This document shows positions 16,814-27,298 of a stretch of 57,272 bases of DNA, piece by piece. Location of the stretch: NCBI GenBank assembly GCA_028275825.1, contig JAPWTX010000006.1, positions 1-57,272 of the forward strand, written 5' to 3'. The notes under the pieces are model-generated. The model was not told where the DNA came from, made no database searches, and worked only from the letters and a program-made list of their open reading frames with translations. Both the position numbers and the translations under genes were made by a program. Origin of the DNA: Ignisphaera sp. (lineage in GTDB: Archaea; Thermoproteota; Thermoprotei_A; Sulfolobales; Ignisphaeraceae). The first letter of the stretch is position 1. Each line of letters begins with the position of its first letter.

Positions 16814-18072
16814 AGGAGGTTCTACACATCAATGATTTGATTGCTTGCATTGCAGCAGAAGAAGAGGTCTTCATGGTTTACGAAGACCTTGTGAACAGAA
16901 AGCGAAGTATTATTGCATGGGGTTTTAGAAATATTGTTAGTGGCAGTGATGTAGAAACACTCGAGAGGATAAGAAACCTTTTGAGAAGGTTCAGTAACAG
17001 AGGAGAATGGGTTGGGTTAAGCAAGATGTTATTCGGGTATGCTAGTTATGATGCTGTTAGATTGTGGGAAAAAGTCAAAGATTTGAGACCCTATCCTGAG
17101 CCATGGCCTTATTTCGAGTTTTTTGAGCCAGAAAATGTGGTTATATATGATTACACAAATAATAAGGTAATTTTAGAGGTGGTAGATAATAAAAAACTGA
17201 TGTGCAGAAGTAGAGTTACAGAACCTTTGCATACAAAATTCTATGATGCAATGTTAAATGGTAAGGAATTTGAAGATGCTGTTAACAGAATTCTAGAGTA
17301 TATTAGGAATGGGTATGCATTTCAAGTTGTTTTATCAAGGTTTGAACGCTATGTTGTATCAGGAGATTTGATAAATCTCTACATAGTTCTCAGAGATATT
17401 AGTCCTTCACCTTATACATATTTTGCTAAGTTTTGGAACAGGTCAATAATTGGTTCAAGCCCAGAATTATTGTTTTCAATTAATGGAGCTGTTGTAGAGA
17501 CGTACCCAATAGCTGGAACAAGGCCTAGGGGTAGATCTTTGGAGGAGGACAGGAGATTAGAAGAGGAGTTAATGTTGTCTGAAAAAGATAGAGCCGAGCA
17601 CTTAATGCTTGTAGACCTGGCAAGGAATGACCTAGGCAAGCTGTCTTTTCCTGGTACTGTAAAAGTTGAGAAGCTTATGTACATCGAAAAGTATAGTCAT
17701 GTTCAACACATTGTATCCAAGATTGTAGGTATTCTTAGGAAAAGGCTGGACTTTGTTGACGTCTTGAAGGCTATGCTACCTGCTGGTACTGTGAGTGGAG
17801 CTCCAAAGCCCTTTGCTATGAATTTGATAGAGGAGTTAGAATACTACAAAAGAGGACCTTATGCAGGTGCCATAGGATATATAGACTCTGAAAATAAAAG
17901 CGAAATGGCAATAACCATTAGAACTGCTTTTATATACAATGAGATTCTAAGACTGCAAGCAGGGGCTGGTATAGTTTATGATTCAAAATCTTCATTGGAA
18001 CTTGAGGAGACAGAACATAAGCTTGCATCACTAAAAGAAGCATTAAAGAATGCAGCTAAGCCCTTGAGGTGA
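16795..18072 (+). CDS. trpE: Anthranilate synthase component I
   Basis: 425 residues; chorismate-binding domain from about residue 150, with [26 protein letters not shown] (about 237-245), [27 protein letters not shown] and GAIGYID. Uses ammonia from TrpG to convert chorismate to anthranilate. The N-terminal region reads FMVYEDL where many TrpE proteins have a LLES motif for Trp feedback, so feedback may be altered; this is only inference. A strong AGGAGGTGG precedes ATG 16795 inside trpF. trpG follows with its Shine-Dalgarno in the trpE stop region. Confidence 0.95.
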   Translation: MEEKSLKEVLHINDLIACIAAEEEVFMVYEDLVNRKRSIIAWGFRNIVSGSDVETLERIRNLLRRFSNRGEWVGLSKMLFGYASYDAVRLWEKVKDLRPYPEPWPYFEFFEPENVVIYDYTNNKVILEVVDNKKLMCRSRVTEPLHTKFYDAMLNGKEFEDAVNRILEYIRNGYAFQVVLSRFERYVVSGDLINLYIVLRDISPSPYTYFAKFWNRSIIGSSPELLFSINGAVVETYPIAGTRPRGRSLEEDRRLEEELMLSEKDRAEHLMLVDLARNDLGKLSFPGTVKVEKLMYIEKYSHVQHIVSKIVGILRKRLDFVDVLKAMLPAGTVSGAPKPFAMNLIEELEYYKRGPYAGAIGYIDSENKSEMAITIRTAFIYNEILRLQAGAGIVYDSKSSLELEETEHKLASLKEALKNAAKPLR

Positions 18073-18078
18073 GTCTCC

Positions 18079-18660
18079 ACGGATATTACACTGATAATAG
18101 ATAACTATGACAGCTTCGTATACAATATAGCTCAAATAGTTGCAGAATTTGGAACAACGCCAATCGTTATTAGAAATGATGAACTTACGTTAAGGCTTAT
18201 CGAGAGAATAAACCCAGATAGAATAATACTCTCACCTGGTCCAGGAACGCCAGAAAAACATGAAGATGTTGGTATATCCGTAGAAGTTGTAAAGAGGTTT
18301 GCAGGGGATATTCCAATACTTGGTATATGCTTAGGACACCAGATAATAGGTTATGCATTTGGTGCGAGAATCAGAAAAGCAAAGAATGTTATGCATGGGA
18401 AGATCGATAAAATAAGGATTCAAAAGTACAATAAAATATTTGTAGGATTGCCAAGTGAAATAAGTGCCACACGATATAATAGTCTCGTAGTAGATGCACC
18501 ATCACAAATGTTATCAGTTGACGCAATATCACTAACCGACGGTGAAATAATGGCTATAAGCCATGTTGAATGGCCAATATTTGGAGTGCAATTCCATCCA
18601 GAAAGTGTTGGCACTCCTTATGGAAGGCATATACTGAGAAACTTTCTCAATGAGGTGTAA
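18079..18660 (+). CDS. trpG: Anthranilate synthase component II (glutamine amidotransferase), non-AUG start
   Basis: About 193 residues, class I amidotransferase: [24 protein letters not shown], nucleophile Cys in GICLGHQ, and QFHPES with catalytic His and Glu. Supplies ammonia to TrpE. No ATG, GTG or TTG exists in frame between the upstream stop (18070-18072) and an internal ATG at 18391 that would remove the active-site Cys. The best start is ACG at 18079, placed exactly where homologues have Met ([13 protein letters not shown]) with GAGGTGA 7 nt upstream. ATT 18085 is a less likely choice; an ATG-to-ACG sequence error is possible. Confidence 0.93.
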   Translation, partial: TDITLIIDNYDSFVYNIAQIVAEFGTTPIVIRNDELTLRLIERINPDRIILSPGPGTPEKHEDVGISVEVVKRFAGDIPILGICLGHQIIGYAFGARIRKAKNVMHGKIDKIRIQKYNKIFVGLPSEISATRYNSLVVDAPSQMLSVDAISLTDGEIMAISHVEWPIFGVQFHPESVGTPYGRHILRNFLNEV

Positions 18661-18665
18661 GATCT

Positions 18666-19418
18666 ATGCCAGTCAATGTCACTAATTGGCTTAAGGAAAT
18701 TATAGAACACAACTTAAGTAGACCAGTCCTAAGAATAGAAAGAGTGAGGCCATTGCACAGCTTAGCAAGAAACATTGAGAACATAAATATTCTTGGAAGC
18801 CCAGCTATAATAGCAGAATATAAGAGAAGGTCTCCCTCAGGATTTAGCACTAATGTTTCATATCATGATTATGTTAGAATTGTTGAAAAACATGTAGCAG
18901 GAATAAGCGTTTTAACAGAGGAATTGTACTTTGGCGGATCTTATAATGATCTCGTTGCCATAGCCTCAATGGTCAATCTACCAATACTTATGAAGGACTT
19001 TATCGTATGTGAGAAGCAAATAGAAGTAGCATATAATATAGGGGCAGATGCAATTCTACTCATAGCTACAATACTTACAGACAAGGAGCTAGAAAGGCTT
19101 TACGAATATGCGAATCACATGGGCTTAGAAGCAGTAATTGAAGTGCATGATGAGCAAGACCTGAAGAAAGTGTTACCCCTAAAGCCAAGAATCATAGGCG
19201 TTAATGCAAGAAACCTAAAGACTTTAGAGGTATCACTAGGTAGTGCTGCTAAGGTATTAGAAAAGGTGCCAAGACACTACATAAAAATTGCTGAAAGTGG
19301 CATAAAGTCGCGGAAAGACATTGAAGAGCTTATGAAAAAAGGTGCAAATGCTTTTCTCATAGGCACTGAGCTTATGAAAAATCCTCTCAAAATATTTAGA
19401 TTTGTAAAGAATGAATAG
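18666..19418 (+). CDS. trpC: Indole-3-glycerol phosphate synthase
   Basis: 250 residues. All catalytic residues are visible: Glu/Lys in AEYKRRSPSG, Lys in LMKDFI, Glu in EVHDEQD, Asn in VNARNL and Glu/Ser in AESGIKS. It closes the indole ring from CdRP. Last gene of the trp operon, 5 nt after trpG. An IS-like remnant element begins 8 nt after its stop. Confidence 0.95.
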   Translation: MPVNVTNWLKEIIEHNLSRPVLRIERVRPLHSLARNIENINILGSPAIIAEYKRRSPSGFSTNVSYHDYVRIVEKHVAGISVLTEELYFGGSYNDLVAIASMVNLPILMKDFIVCEKQIEVAYNIGADAILLIATILTDKELERLYEYANHMGLEAVIEVHDEQDLKKVLPLKPRIIGVNARNLKTLEVSLGSAAKVLEKVPRHYIKIAESGIKSRKDIEELMKKGANAFLIGTELMKNPLKIFRFVKNE

Positions 19419-19425
19419 ATAGAAT

Positions 19426-19685
19426 AACACCTCCCCCTTGCCTAAATGGCTAGGACTCTTGTTAAGACGAGAGGTTTAGACCACATTTTCTTACTTCGGG
19501 ATTTAGCCCCAGGCTGGGATCTCTAGCCCATTACCCCTATCCATTGTACTCGGGGCTATGGGTAAACTGTTTATCATCGCCAATAGCTCAGAGAATTCAA
19601 CGCTCATCACCAAGAGCAATCAAAAGAGAGAAAACTTATAACCTTTCCCTGTCCTCGCCTTAAGAAGCAAGGCTTTTAGTTCTAT
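19426..19685 (-). mobile_element. MITE-like / IS200-IS605-end-like element, copy A
   Basis: Read on the minus strand this region aligns along about 260 bp with 33222-33487 on the plus strand. Shared blocks: ACTAAAAGCCT (end hairpin), AATTCTCTGAGC, TAAACAGTTTA, CCCCGAGT, CAATGGATAGGGGTA, TGGGCT and CAAGA near the far end, finishing in a purine-rich GGGGAGG-type segment. The two ends carry hairpins like those of IS200/IS605 elements. No transposase or TnpB reading frame is present, so it is a non-autonomous or internally deleted form, or a dispersed ncRNA gene. It fills most of the trpC-pfpI gap; the remaining bases (19686-19799) hold only an A/T-rich promoter area. Confidence 0.5.
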
Positions 19686-19799
19686 GCTTCTCTCTAGAAA
19701 GAGAGTAGCGGAAATTATTGTTGATATTTAAGATTATAGAGATAAACTTATTAGTTATCTATTTCTTTTAGCTTTTTAGATATTGAGGTGTAGACAATT

Positions 19800-20414
19800 A
19801 TGTCGCTAGTTAGGAGGGTAGGGCCTGGTACTAAGTTAAAAGGTAAGAGAGTAGCTATTATTGCTGCTAACGAGTTTGAGGACATTGAATTACTCTATCC
19901 ATTTCTAAGATTGAGTGAGGAAGGAGCAGAAGTGATTATAATTCCAGTAAGAAGAGGGTTACATCCTAGACCAGCAATACCAATAAAACCTGTGAGTGGA
20001 AGATATGGAACACCAATACCTCTTGAGGTTTTTAGTGAAGGGGAAAGATATATTATCAGAGAATTGAAAGAAATTAAACCTGAAGAAATAGATGCTGTAA
20101 TAATACCTGGAGGTTTCTCACCGGATGCGCTTAGAATAGATGAAGAAGTACTAACATTTATTAAAAAGGTTCATGAATTAGGCAAAGTAATAGCAGCTAT
20201 ATGCCATGGACCACAAGTGCTAATATCAGCTGGTTTAGTAAAAGGAAGAAAAGTGACAGCATATCGGGCTGTAAAAGATGATTTAGTAAACGCAGGGGCA
20301 GAGTATGTAGATGAACCAGCTGTAAGGGATGGAAATATAATCACTGCCAGAGTTCCCGACGACCTTCCAGAATTCTGTCAACTAATAATAGAGGTTTTAT
20401 CAAAGAGAAAATGA
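19800..20414 (+). CDS. DJ-1/PfpI family protein (class I amidotransferase-like)
   Basis: 204 residues. The nucleophile elbow AAICHGPQ with Cys at about 136, VIIPGGFSPDALR and the start KRVAIIAANEFEDIELLYP define the DJ-1/PfpI fold. Relatives are intracellular peptidases, deglycases or chaperones. It is about 35 residues longer than PfpI, with an N-terminal extension and an insertion around residues 55-85 (RRGLHPRPAIPIKPVSGRYG). Not part of an amino-acid pathway as far as known; transcribed alone. Confidence 0.85.
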   Translation: MSLVRRVGPGTKLKGKRVAIIAANEFEDIELLYPFLRLSEEGAEVIIIPVRRGLHPRPAIPIKPVSGRYGTPIPLEVFSEGERYIIRELKEIKPEEIDAVIIPGGFSPDALRIDEEVLTFIKKVHELGKVIAAICHGPQVLISAGLVKGRKVTAYRAVKDDLVNAGAEYVDEPAVRDGNIITARVPDDLPEFCQLIIEVLSKRK

Positions 20415-20563
20415 AACAAACTAGATAAACTTACTTTATCACAATTTCATAATAGTTTTTATAGCATCACTATATAGTTGCTTTCAGCTTTTCATTTTTG
20501 CAGAACCCTTGTCAAGGGTCGAATTTGTTACATGGCATATAATATGCGAAGAAGGGAAATATT

Positions 20564-21052
20564 TTAGACCCCTCTCAAATTCTTTAGGTATTCTAGTAAA
20601 CCTCCTGCTTCAAGTATTTTAAGCGCCATGCCTGTGACAGGTTTACACATAATCTTCTTCGTATTATTAATCGTTACTTCTCCAGATTCTATATCGATTT
20701 TCAGCCAGGCTCCTTCATTTACCTCTTTTGATATTCCTGGGCATATTATTACTGGAAGGCCGTTGTTAATGGCGTTTCTATAGAATATTCTTGCAAAAGA
20801 TTCTGCAACAATAGCCCTGACCCCAGCTGCCTTTATTGCTATTGCTGCCTGCTCTCTTGAGGAACCCATGCCAAAGACTTTTCCAGCTATGATTATGGCT
20901 CCCTTTGCTTTTTTATAGAATTCAGGGTCTATGGGTTCAAATACATGTTGTGCTAGGTATTCGGGATCTGTAGACTTAAGGTGTTTTGCAGGTATTATTA
21001 CATCTGTGTCTATCTTATCTCCCAGCTTTATTACTCTACCCTCGACTATCAT
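20564..21052 (-). CDS. leuD: 3-isopropylmalate dehydratase (or homoaconitase) small subunit
   Basis: 162 residues, the swivelling domain. [48 protein letters not shown] are LeuD hallmarks. The substrate loop HLKST resembles the YLRT of isopropylmalate enzymes more than the YLVY of homoaconitase, so leucine synthesis is favoured; this is inference. Overlaps leuC by 4 nt. Since lysine is made through aminoadipate here, dual use remains possible. Confidence 0.88.
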   Translation of the reverse strand: MIVEGRVIKLGDKIDTDVIIPAKHLKSTDPEYLAQHVFEPIDPEFYKKAKGAIIIAGKVFGMGSSREQAAIAIKAAGVRAIVAESFARIFYRNAINNGLPVIICPGISKEVNEGAWLKIDIESGEVTINNTKKIMCKPVTGMALKILEAGGLLEYLKNLRGV

Positions 21053-22302
21053 GCTAACTCACCAGGCTCTACAATCCTACCTGTTACAGCTGCTGTAGCA
21101 GCTATAGCGGGCCCAGCTAAATATATCTTTGCTTGTGGGCTACCCATTCTTCCAATAAAGTTTCTATTCGATGTAGATACAACAGTTTCATTAGGTGCAG
21201 CAATTCCAAAGTGTCCACCTATGCAAGGACCACACGTACCATATGTTACAATGCAACCAGCTTCTACAAGTGTTTGAATATAGCCCAGCTCCATGCACCT
21301 TTTGAACACATTCCATGAGGCTGGTATTGCTATACACCTTGCCTTTACTTTCTTCCCCTTCATAATCTTGGCAGCAATTTCAAAGTCACTCACTCTTCCA
21401 TTGGTACATGAGCCTATAAATACATAGTCCACCTCTGTTCCCCACACATCCCTAACACTTTTAACGTTGTCAACACTGTGCGGAGCAGAGACAAGGAATT
21501 CCACTTTATCGAGTTCAATAGTATATTCATCCACATATCTAGCATTACTATCTGGTACAATTAACTTAGGCTCAAACCCTCTCTCATTCTTTACATAGTC
21601 TATAGTTTCAGCGTCAGGTATAAACATTAATGCATCGGCATTCATCTCTATACCCATATTAGCTACAGTAACTCTGAAATCCATAGGGAAAGTCTTTGGA
21701 TCTTCAGTAAAAACCTCTATAGACATACCATTAAAGTAATCGGCTTTAAACACCCTGAGAATCTCTAAAGCCACTTCCTTACCTGTGATCCACTTTCTCA
21801 AAGAGCCCACCAACTTAATTTTAAAAGGATGGGGTACAATAACCCAGGTTTTTCCTGTCAACACTATGGCAGCAATATCGCTAGCTCCAAGACCTTGGGC
21901 AAAAGCCCCTAAAGCACCAGAGGTAGTAGTATGACTATCAGCCGCCATCACAACCTGCCCTGGAAGCACATAGCGCTCTAAAAGAACTTGGTGTAGAATT
22001 CCATAGCCAACATCATGAAAATTCCTTAGCGCATTCCTCCTTGCAAATGACCTAATGCTTTGCTGAATCTCAGCACTCCTAACATCAGGTGGCGGTACAA
22101 GGTGATCAAAGGCAACAACTAACGAATCTATGCTGTGAATTTTGGTATTACTGCCAGTAGCCTTCTCCAAAACTTCAATAACATGATAACCTGTTAAATC
22201 ATGAAAAGCAACAATATCGACATCTATCTCAATTACATCACCTGGTGAAACAGCTTTACCCGCAGCCCTCTCCAAAATCTTCTCAGTCAAGCTTTTATTC
22301 AT
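21049..22302 (-). CDS. leuC: 3-isopropylmalate dehydratase (or homoaconitase) large subunit
   Basis: 417 residues, the short archaeal LeuC/HacA type. [21 protein letters not shown], the [4Fe-4S] ligand Cys in FIGSCTNGR and the pair in [13 protein letters not shown] are all present. It isomerises 2-isopropylmalate to 3-isopropylmalate. ATG 22302 is used because AAGGTGAG lies just upstream; GTG 22311 overlaps it. No leuA or leuB is in the window. Divergent from the transketolase/aro operon. Confidence 0.9.
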   Translation of the reverse strand: MNKSLTEKILERAAGKAVSPGDVIEIDVDIVAFHDLTGYHVIEVLEKATGSNTKIHSIDSLVVAFDHLVPPPDVRSAEIQQSIRSFARRNALRNFHDVGYGILHQVLLERYVLPGQVVMAADSHTTTSGALGAFAQGLGASDIAAIVLTGKTWVIVPHPFKIKLVGSLRKWITGKEVALEILRVFKADYFNGMSIEVFTEDPKTFPMDFRVTVANMGIEMNADALMFIPDAETIDYVKNERGFEPKLIVPDSNARYVDEYTIELDKVEFLVSAPHSVDNVKSVRDVWGTEVDYVFIGSCTNGRVSDFEIAAKIMKGKKVKARCIAIPASWNVFKRCMELGYIQTLVEAGCIVTYGTCGPCIGGHFGIAAPNETVVSTSNRNFIGRMGSPQAKIYLAGPAIAATAAVTGRIVEPGELA

Positions 22303-22335
22303 CCTGCTCACCTTATTACATTGATAAAGATCCTG

Positions 22336-22399
22336 GAAATATAAATAACTTGCTTTAATACGACTTATACAATATTATGTATATAAAAACTTTTTAAGC
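22336..22399. promoter_or_regulatory. Divergent promoters for leuCD and the tkt/aro operon
   Basis: On the minus strand a TATA box (TTATTTATATTT, around 22338-22350) fits a leuC start site near 22315. On the plus strand CTTTTTAAGC (22390-22399) would start the tkt/aro transcript near 22420. The two basal elements are only about 45 bp apart, so one regulator could control both leucine and aromatic synthesis. Confidence 0.45.
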
Positions 22400-22447
22400 A
22401 GAAGCTAATATACTAACTTTGGTGTTTTAAATGGAATTTCGATCCCA

Positions 22448-23230
22448 ATGGTGAAGGGAGATGCAAAGCCAATATTAAAACCATTTGAGTCAATTGAAAT
22501 AGAGAGAATAACTACAGTAATTGAAGAGGCTCGGAAAGACCTTTTAGTAATGTATAACCACGAAAAACATATACACTTAGAATCATCCTTGAGTTCTCTT
22601 GAAATAATTGCAACACTGTTACTAAGGTATATAAAAAGATCAGCCGATCCTATTAATAGAGATTGGTTGATATTGAGTAAAGGTCATGCTGCACCAGCGC
22701 TATATGCTGTATTAGCTGAGCTAGGTATAATCCCCAAATCAGAGCTTGTGAAGATAAATTCAATTAATTCTGTGCTTCAGAACCATCCAGAGGTAGCAGT
22801 ACCCGGGGTAGATATCGCTACTGGGAGTCTAGCTCAAGGGCTTAGCATAGGAGTAGGTATAGCGGCATGGATTAAAAGAGTTGGTGGAGGTGGAAGGGTA
22901 TATGTAATCATTGGTGATGGGGAGCAGGATGAGGGCCAGGTCTGGGAGGCAATAACTCATGCAGCAGCACTAAGGCTTGACAACCTTATAGTTGTTGTGG
23001 ATTGGAATGGGCATCAACTCGATGGAAGTGTGAAGGATATTAAACCAAAAGACTACATACCGTTTGTATGGAAGGCCATTGGTTGGAAAGTTTTATGGGC
23101 TAACGGTCACAATATAACGAGTCTTATAATAGCTGTTGAAGAGGCTTTGGAGTCAGATAAACCTACAGTTATCTTTGCACAGACAACCAGAAGGGGTAGG
23201 GTATCTGCATCAAATAATGATGTAAGCTAA
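22448..23230 (+). CDS. Transketolase, N-terminal (TPP-binding) subunit
   Basis: 260 residues. ILSKGHAAPALYAVLAELG and the TPP motif GDGEQDEGQVWEA...VVVDWNG define the N-terminal half of a split transketolase, as usual in archaea. With the next gene it forms the enzyme giving erythrose-4-phosphate, the precursor used by DAHP synthase three genes downstream. The C-terminus (RGRVSASNNDVS) lacks the usual GVSFMEN-type ending, so it is slightly shortened. No clear Shine-Dalgarno precedes ATG 22448. Confidence 0.92.
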   Translation: MVKGDAKPILKPFESIEIERITTVIEEARKDLLVMYNHEKHIHLESSLSSLEIIATLLLRYIKRSADPINRDWLILSKGHAAPALYAVLAELGIIPKSELVKINSINSVLQNHPEVAVPGVDIATGSLAQGLSIGVGIAAWIKRVGGGGRVYVIIGDGEQDEGQVWEAITHAAALRLDNLIVVVDWNGHQLDGSVKDIKPKDYIPFVWKAIGWKVLWANGHNITSLIIAVEEALESDKPTVIFAQTTRRGRVSASNNDVS

Positions 23231-23251
23231 GTAAAAGACGGGAGAGCGTTG

Positions 23252-24196
23252 ATGAATGGTTATAAGAGTTTTCGTGAAGAACTTGGTAAACTCCTTGTAG
23301 ATGTTGGAGAAAAAGCAGAGAACGTAGTTGTAGTAACAGCCGATGTTGGTAAATCTACAAGGGCAATAATGTTTGGTGAGAAATTTAAGGATAGATACTT
23401 CAATGTAGGTATTGCAGAGCAGCATATGATAGGATTTGCAGCGGGTCTTGCAGTAGCAGGGGCTATACCAGTGGTTACAGGATTTGCTACATTCATTATG
23501 AGGGGATGGGAACAAATAAGAAATAGTGTAGCTAGAATGAATCTCAATGTAAAGATTGTAGCTACACATGCTGGTTATAGTGATCATGCTGATGGGGCAA
23601 GTCATCAAGCTTTAGAAGATATAGCTTTGATGCGAGCTTTGCCAAACATTGTAGTTGTAGTGCCAGCTGATGTTGCTGATTTGAGGAGGTGCTTTGAAAA
23701 ATTGGTGTTGAAGCATAAAGGCCCTGTTTACATAAGGCTTGGCAGAGACTATGCACCTTCTATAACAGAAGATATTGAGTATGATTATGAAATTGGCAGA
23801 GCTTATGTGATTAGAGAGGGGCACGATGTTGCTATAATGAGTGCAGGAGTGGTCTTATATGAGGCACTGAAAGCAGCTGAAGATTTGGCTAAGCTTGGTA
23901 TAAGTGCTTCAGTTATAAATGTTTTGAATGTTAAGCCAATTGATGTTGAAGCCATAGTTAGCATTGCTAAGAAAACTGGCAGGATAGTTGTTGTTGAAGA
24001 ACATATGGTTTTTGGAGGCATTGGAAGTGCAATAGCAGAGGTTCTGGCACAAAAATACCCAGTATTAATGAGGATAATTGGAGCGTCAACATTTGGAAGA
24101 TCTGCTAAGAGTCATGAAGAACTTCTCAGTTACTATGGCCTCGATGGAAAGTCTATAGCTAAGACTGTTCTTGAGGTGATTAGAAATAGAGCTTGA
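23252..24196 (+). CDS. Transketolase, C-terminal subunit
   Basis: 314 residues: pyrimidine-binding domain with FNVGIAEQHMIGFAAGLA (catalytic Glu), THAGYSDHADGASHQALEDIA and a C-terminal domain ending with VVVEEHMVFGGIGSAIAE. Partner of the preceding gene. ATG 23252 is preceded by GGGAG. The gene ends inside the tyrA start region, which it overlaps by 11 nt; its codons GAG-GTG supply the tyrA Shine-Dalgarno. Confidence 0.93.
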   Translation: MNGYKSFREELGKLLVDVGEKAENVVVVTADVGKSTRAIMFGEKFKDRYFNVGIAEQHMIGFAAGLAVAGAIPVVTGFATFIMRGWEQIRNSVARMNLNVKIVATHAGYSDHADGASHQALEDIALMRALPNIVVVVPADVADLRRCFEKLVLKHKGPVYIRLGRDYAPSITEDIEYDYEIGRAYVIREGHDVAIMSAGVVLYEALKAAEDLAKLGISASVINVLNVKPIDVEAIVSIAKKTGRIVVVEEHMVFGGIGSAIAEVLAQKYPVLMRIIGASTFGRSAKSHEELLSYYGLDGKSIAKTVLEVIRNRA

Positions 24197-25238
24197 AATA
24201 GATAGCTTAAGGAAAGAACTTGAAAGAATAGATAATAGCATACTTGAGCTTATTGTGAAGAGAATTGAGATAGCTAAAAAGATTGGTGAATTAAAGAAGA
24301 AGCATGGATTATATGTATTGGATCTCTTAAGGGAAGAGGAGGTGCTAATGTATTGGAGATCTCTTGGCGTAAAATATGGTTTACCAATAGACGCTTTAAA
24401 TGAAATTGTAAGATCCTTACTCAAGCTATCACGAAGTGTGCAAATTAAAATTCAGAGTGGTCTAGGTCTCAAGGAGAAGGCTATATGTATGGTGGGTTAC
24501 GGTGCCATGTCATCAACATTGTCACAAGCATTCATAAACGAGGGTTACAAGATAATTATTACAGGTAGAGATGTTGAAAAAGCACATGAAGTTGCGAAAA
24601 AGTTGGGTGTAGCCTCAGGAAGCATTGAGGAAGCTTTAACGCAATGTGATGTAGTGATCCTAGCTATCCCTACCCAAGCATTTCTAGAGGGTTATGTAGA
24701 TACAATAGCTGGTTTTCTCAAAGGTAAAATAGTCATGGATATACTTTCAACAAAGGCTGCTGTGTTTAAGCGTGTAGAGGATCTATCTGAACGTCATAAC
24801 TTTAACTATGTTTCGACACACCCACTATTCGGACCCTATACGCCACCTCGTGGTGAAAGAATAGTTCTAATACCTTCTAAAACAGGTTTTGCAGTCATCG
24901 ATTATGTGCAAGATCTATGGAAGTCAATCGGAGTAGAGCCAGTTATGTCTACTCTTGAGGAACATGAGAAGGCTATGGCCATAATTCAGGTGTTAACACA
25001 CTTTATGCTATTTACATATAGAGATGCTGTTAAGAGCATGGCTGAGGAGCTTGGCATAGATGTAGAGAAGTTTGCGACAGCAACATATAGAGATATTCGT
25101 GCAGTTGTTGCTCGTCTTGAAAAGATAAAAAGTGTTGTAAGGGAGATTGAGATGCAAAACCCCTATTCTCACTATGTTAAAACATCTCTTGCGGCTTTTT
25201 TAAAAGAGCGTGTCTCCATCGATGCGAAAGGTGATTAA
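24186..25238 (+). CDS. tyrA: Chorismate mutase-prephenate dehydrogenase (AroQ-TyrA fusion), non-AUG start
   Basis: About 350 residues. Residues 1-90 are an AroQ chorismate mutase (SLRKELERIDNSILELIVKR, with the first-helix Arg), then a Rossmann domain (MVGYGAMSSTLSQAF) and a prephenate dehydrogenase with STHPLFGPYTPP. It converts chorismate to 4-hydroxyphenylpyruvate for tyrosine. Between the upstream TGA (24177-24179) and GTG 24255, which would delete most of mutase helix 1, there is no ATG, GTG or TTG in frame. ATA 24186 has GAGGTG 7 nt upstream and gives the normal N-terminus. No pheA gene is present. Confidence 0.88.
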   Translation: MELEIDSLRKELERIDNSILELIVKRIEIAKKIGELKKKHGLYVLDLLREEEVLMYWRSLGVKYGLPIDALNEIVRSLLKLSRSVQIKIQSGLGLKEKAICMVGYGAMSSTLSQAFINEGYKIIITGRDVEKAHEVAKKLGVASGSIEEALTQCDVVILAIPTQAFLEGYVDTIAGFLKGKIVMDILSTKAAVFKRVEDLSERHNFNYVSTHPLFGPYTPPRGERIVLIPSKTGFAVIDYVQDLWKSIGVEPVMSTLEEHEKAMAIIQVLTHFMLFTYRDAVKSMAEELGIDVEKFATATYRDIRAVVARLEKIKSVVREIEMQNPYSHYVKTSLAAFLKERVSIDAKGD

Positions 25239-25241
25239 TTC

Positions 25242-26231
25242 ATGCTATTCATACTAAAGGATAATGCAGATACATCTCAATTTATAGAGAAGATAAAGAT
25301 GAGCTCAGCATCTTATAAGTATGTTGATCTAGATGGGAGAAGGGTTGTAGTTGCATGGCCAGATAAATACGTAGAAGGCATTGCTGATGAAAGCATTGCT
25401 ATGAAGGTTAAGGTACAGACACCTTTCCAGTTAGCGTCGAAGACATGGAGGGATAAAACAGTTGTGAATGTTGATGGCGTTGAGATAGGGTCCAGAAAAG
25501 TAGTTGTTGCTGCAGGGCCATGCGCTGTAGAGGATGAAAGCAGTGTTATAGAGGTGGCAAAGGCGGTTAAGAGGGTGGGCGCATCTATGCTGAGAGGAGG
25601 AGCTTTTAAGCCTAGGACAAGCCCATACACATTTCAAGGACTAGGCATTAAAGGGCTGGAGATACTTAAAAAGGCGAAGGAGGCTATAGGGCTTCCCATA
25701 GTTACAGAGGTTCTTGATACAAGAAATGTAACACTAGTTGCATCCTATGCTGACATGCTTCAGATAGGTGCTAGAAATGCTCAGAACTTTGCTTTGCTCA
25801 AGGAAGTCGGGAAATCTGGTAAAGCAGTTTTGCTTAAGAGAGGAATGTGGATGACTGTAGACGAGTGGCTTTCATCAGCAGAGTACATACTGCTAGAAGG
25901 TAATAGCAAGATTGTTCTTTGCGAACGAGGTATAAGAACCTTCGAAAGGGCAACACGTTTCACACTTGATATAACTGGAATGGTTTATGCCAAGACTCAG
26001 ACACATCTGCCCATAGCTGTAGATCCAAGTCATCCTGCTGGTAGAAGGGATCTTGTAGAGCCTCTGGCTTTAGCATCAATTGCTGCTGGAGCAGATATGC
26101 TACTAATTGAAGTGCACAACAATCCTGAGAAGGCTTTGAGCGATTCTGAGCAACAACTAACAGTGAAAGAATTTGAGAAACTTATGGAGAGGCTTAAGCT
26201 AATAGCAGAAGCTGTGGGTAGAACCATATGA
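25242..26231 (+). CDS. aroF: DAHP synthase (AroA I-beta/KDO8P-like type)
   Basis: 329 residues. An N-terminal ferredoxin-like domain (about 1-70) of the kind that mediates feedback inhibition in the Thermotoga enzyme precedes the barrel. Barrel motifs: [54 protein letters not shown]. Condenses PEP with erythrose-4-phosphate, first step of the shikimate pathway. Starts 3 nt after tyrA and overlaps aroB by ATGA. Confidence 0.95.
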   Translation: MLFILKDNADTSQFIEKIKMSSASYKYVDLDGRRVVVAWPDKYVEGIADESIAMKVKVQTPFQLASKTWRDKTVVNVDGVEIGSRKVVVAAGPCAVEDESSVIEVAKAVKRVGASMLRGGAFKPRTSPYTFQGLGIKGLEILKKAKEAIGLPIVTEVLDTRNVTLVASYADMLQIGARNAQNFALLKEVGKSGKAVLLKRGMWMTVDEWLSSAEYILLEGNSKIVLCERGIRTFERATRFTLDITGMVYAKTQTHLPIAVDPSHPAGRRDLVEPLALASIAAGADMLLIEVHNNPEKALSDSEQQLTVKEFEKLMERLKLIAEAVGRTI

Positions 26232-27298
26232 GGACTATCAATGAAGAGATATGCTGTAACAAAACCAGGGTATTTATAGGCAAGAATTCTTTGGGAATAG
26301 CAGCACAAGAAATATCACATGATAGCAGAGTAGCATTAATAAGACAGGAAGCTGTAAATCCATCATATTTTCTTACACACATTAAGAACGTGGGACTTGA
26401 AATAGTAATGAAGGGGGGTGAAGATAGCAAGAATATAGAAACTGTGTTACATATAATTAATGAGCTGTATAGTAAAGAGTTTCAAAGGTCTGATTATTTG
26501 ATCGCTCTTGGTGGTGGAGCGCTGATGGATACTGTGGGGCTTGCAGCAGCACTATACCTTAGAGGTCTGCGCTTAGTGAATATACCCACAACATTGTTGG
26601 GAATGGTTGACGCCTCTATAGGTGGAAAAACTGCTGTAAATTTTAGAAACATGAAGAATGTTATCGGCGTCTTTTACCAACCTTCAATAGTAGTTATAGA
26701 TCTCAACTTTCTTGAGACATTGCCAGCATTGGAGTATGTTAATGGATTAGCTGAAGTAGTGAAATATGCATTTACAATGGATATAGAACTATATGAATAT
26801 CTCCATAGTAATGCTGAGCGGGTGTTGAATAGAGACTATGCCGTACTTGAGGATGTTATATCAATGAGTGTTCGTGACAAGCTCTCTATAGTGAAAATCG
26901 ATCCATATGAGCTGAAACGTACTAGAATTGTGCTGAACTATGGTCATACCGTTGGACATGCTATAGAGACTCTGTCTCAGCTCAGGGTAAGCCATGGAAG
27001 AGCAGTAGCTGTGGGCATGGTTTACGAAAGCTGTGTCGGAGAGATGCTAGGGTATCACAATCACCATGTAAGTGAAAAGCTTAAGGAAATGCTTCGCTTA
27101 TTTGAGTTGCCAACAAAATTGGATGAGGTTGGGATAAACCGTGAGATTAACACAGAGGTATGGAGATCTGTGATGGCTAGGGATAAGAAGGTGCATAGAG
27201 GTAAGCTAGTCATACCAGTATTAACCGATATAGGTAGCTGGAAACCAGTTGAGATAGTTGTTGATGAGTTTATTGAGGCGTTTATGAGATGCGTGTAA
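26228..27298 (+). CDS. aroB: 3-dehydroquinate synthase
   Basis: 356 residues. NAD site [41 protein letters not shown]; zinc ligands in EVVKYAF and [12 protein letters not shown]. Cyclises DAHP to 3-dehydroquinate. This shows the organism uses the classical DAHP route rather than the aspartate-semialdehyde route (AroA'/AroB') found in many euryarchaea. Overlaps aroF by 4 nt and aroE by 10 nt. Confidence 0.95.
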   Translation: MRTINEEICCNKTRVFIGKNSLGIAAQEISHDSRVALIRQEAVNPSYFLTHIKNVGLEIVMKGGEDSKNIETVLHIINELYSKEFQRSDYLIALGGGALMDTVGLAAALYLRGLRLVNIPTTLLGMVDASIGGKTAVNFRNMKNVIGVFYQPSIVVIDLNFLETLPALEYVNGLAEVVKYAFTMDIELYEYLHSNAERVLNRDYAVLEDVISMSVRDKLSIVKIDPYELKRTRIVLNYGHTVGHAIETLSQLRVSHGRAVAVGMVYESCVGEMLGYHNHHVSEKLKEMLRLFELPTKLDEVGINREINTEVWRSVMARDKKVHRGKLVIPVLTDIGSWKPVEIVVDEFIEAFMRCV

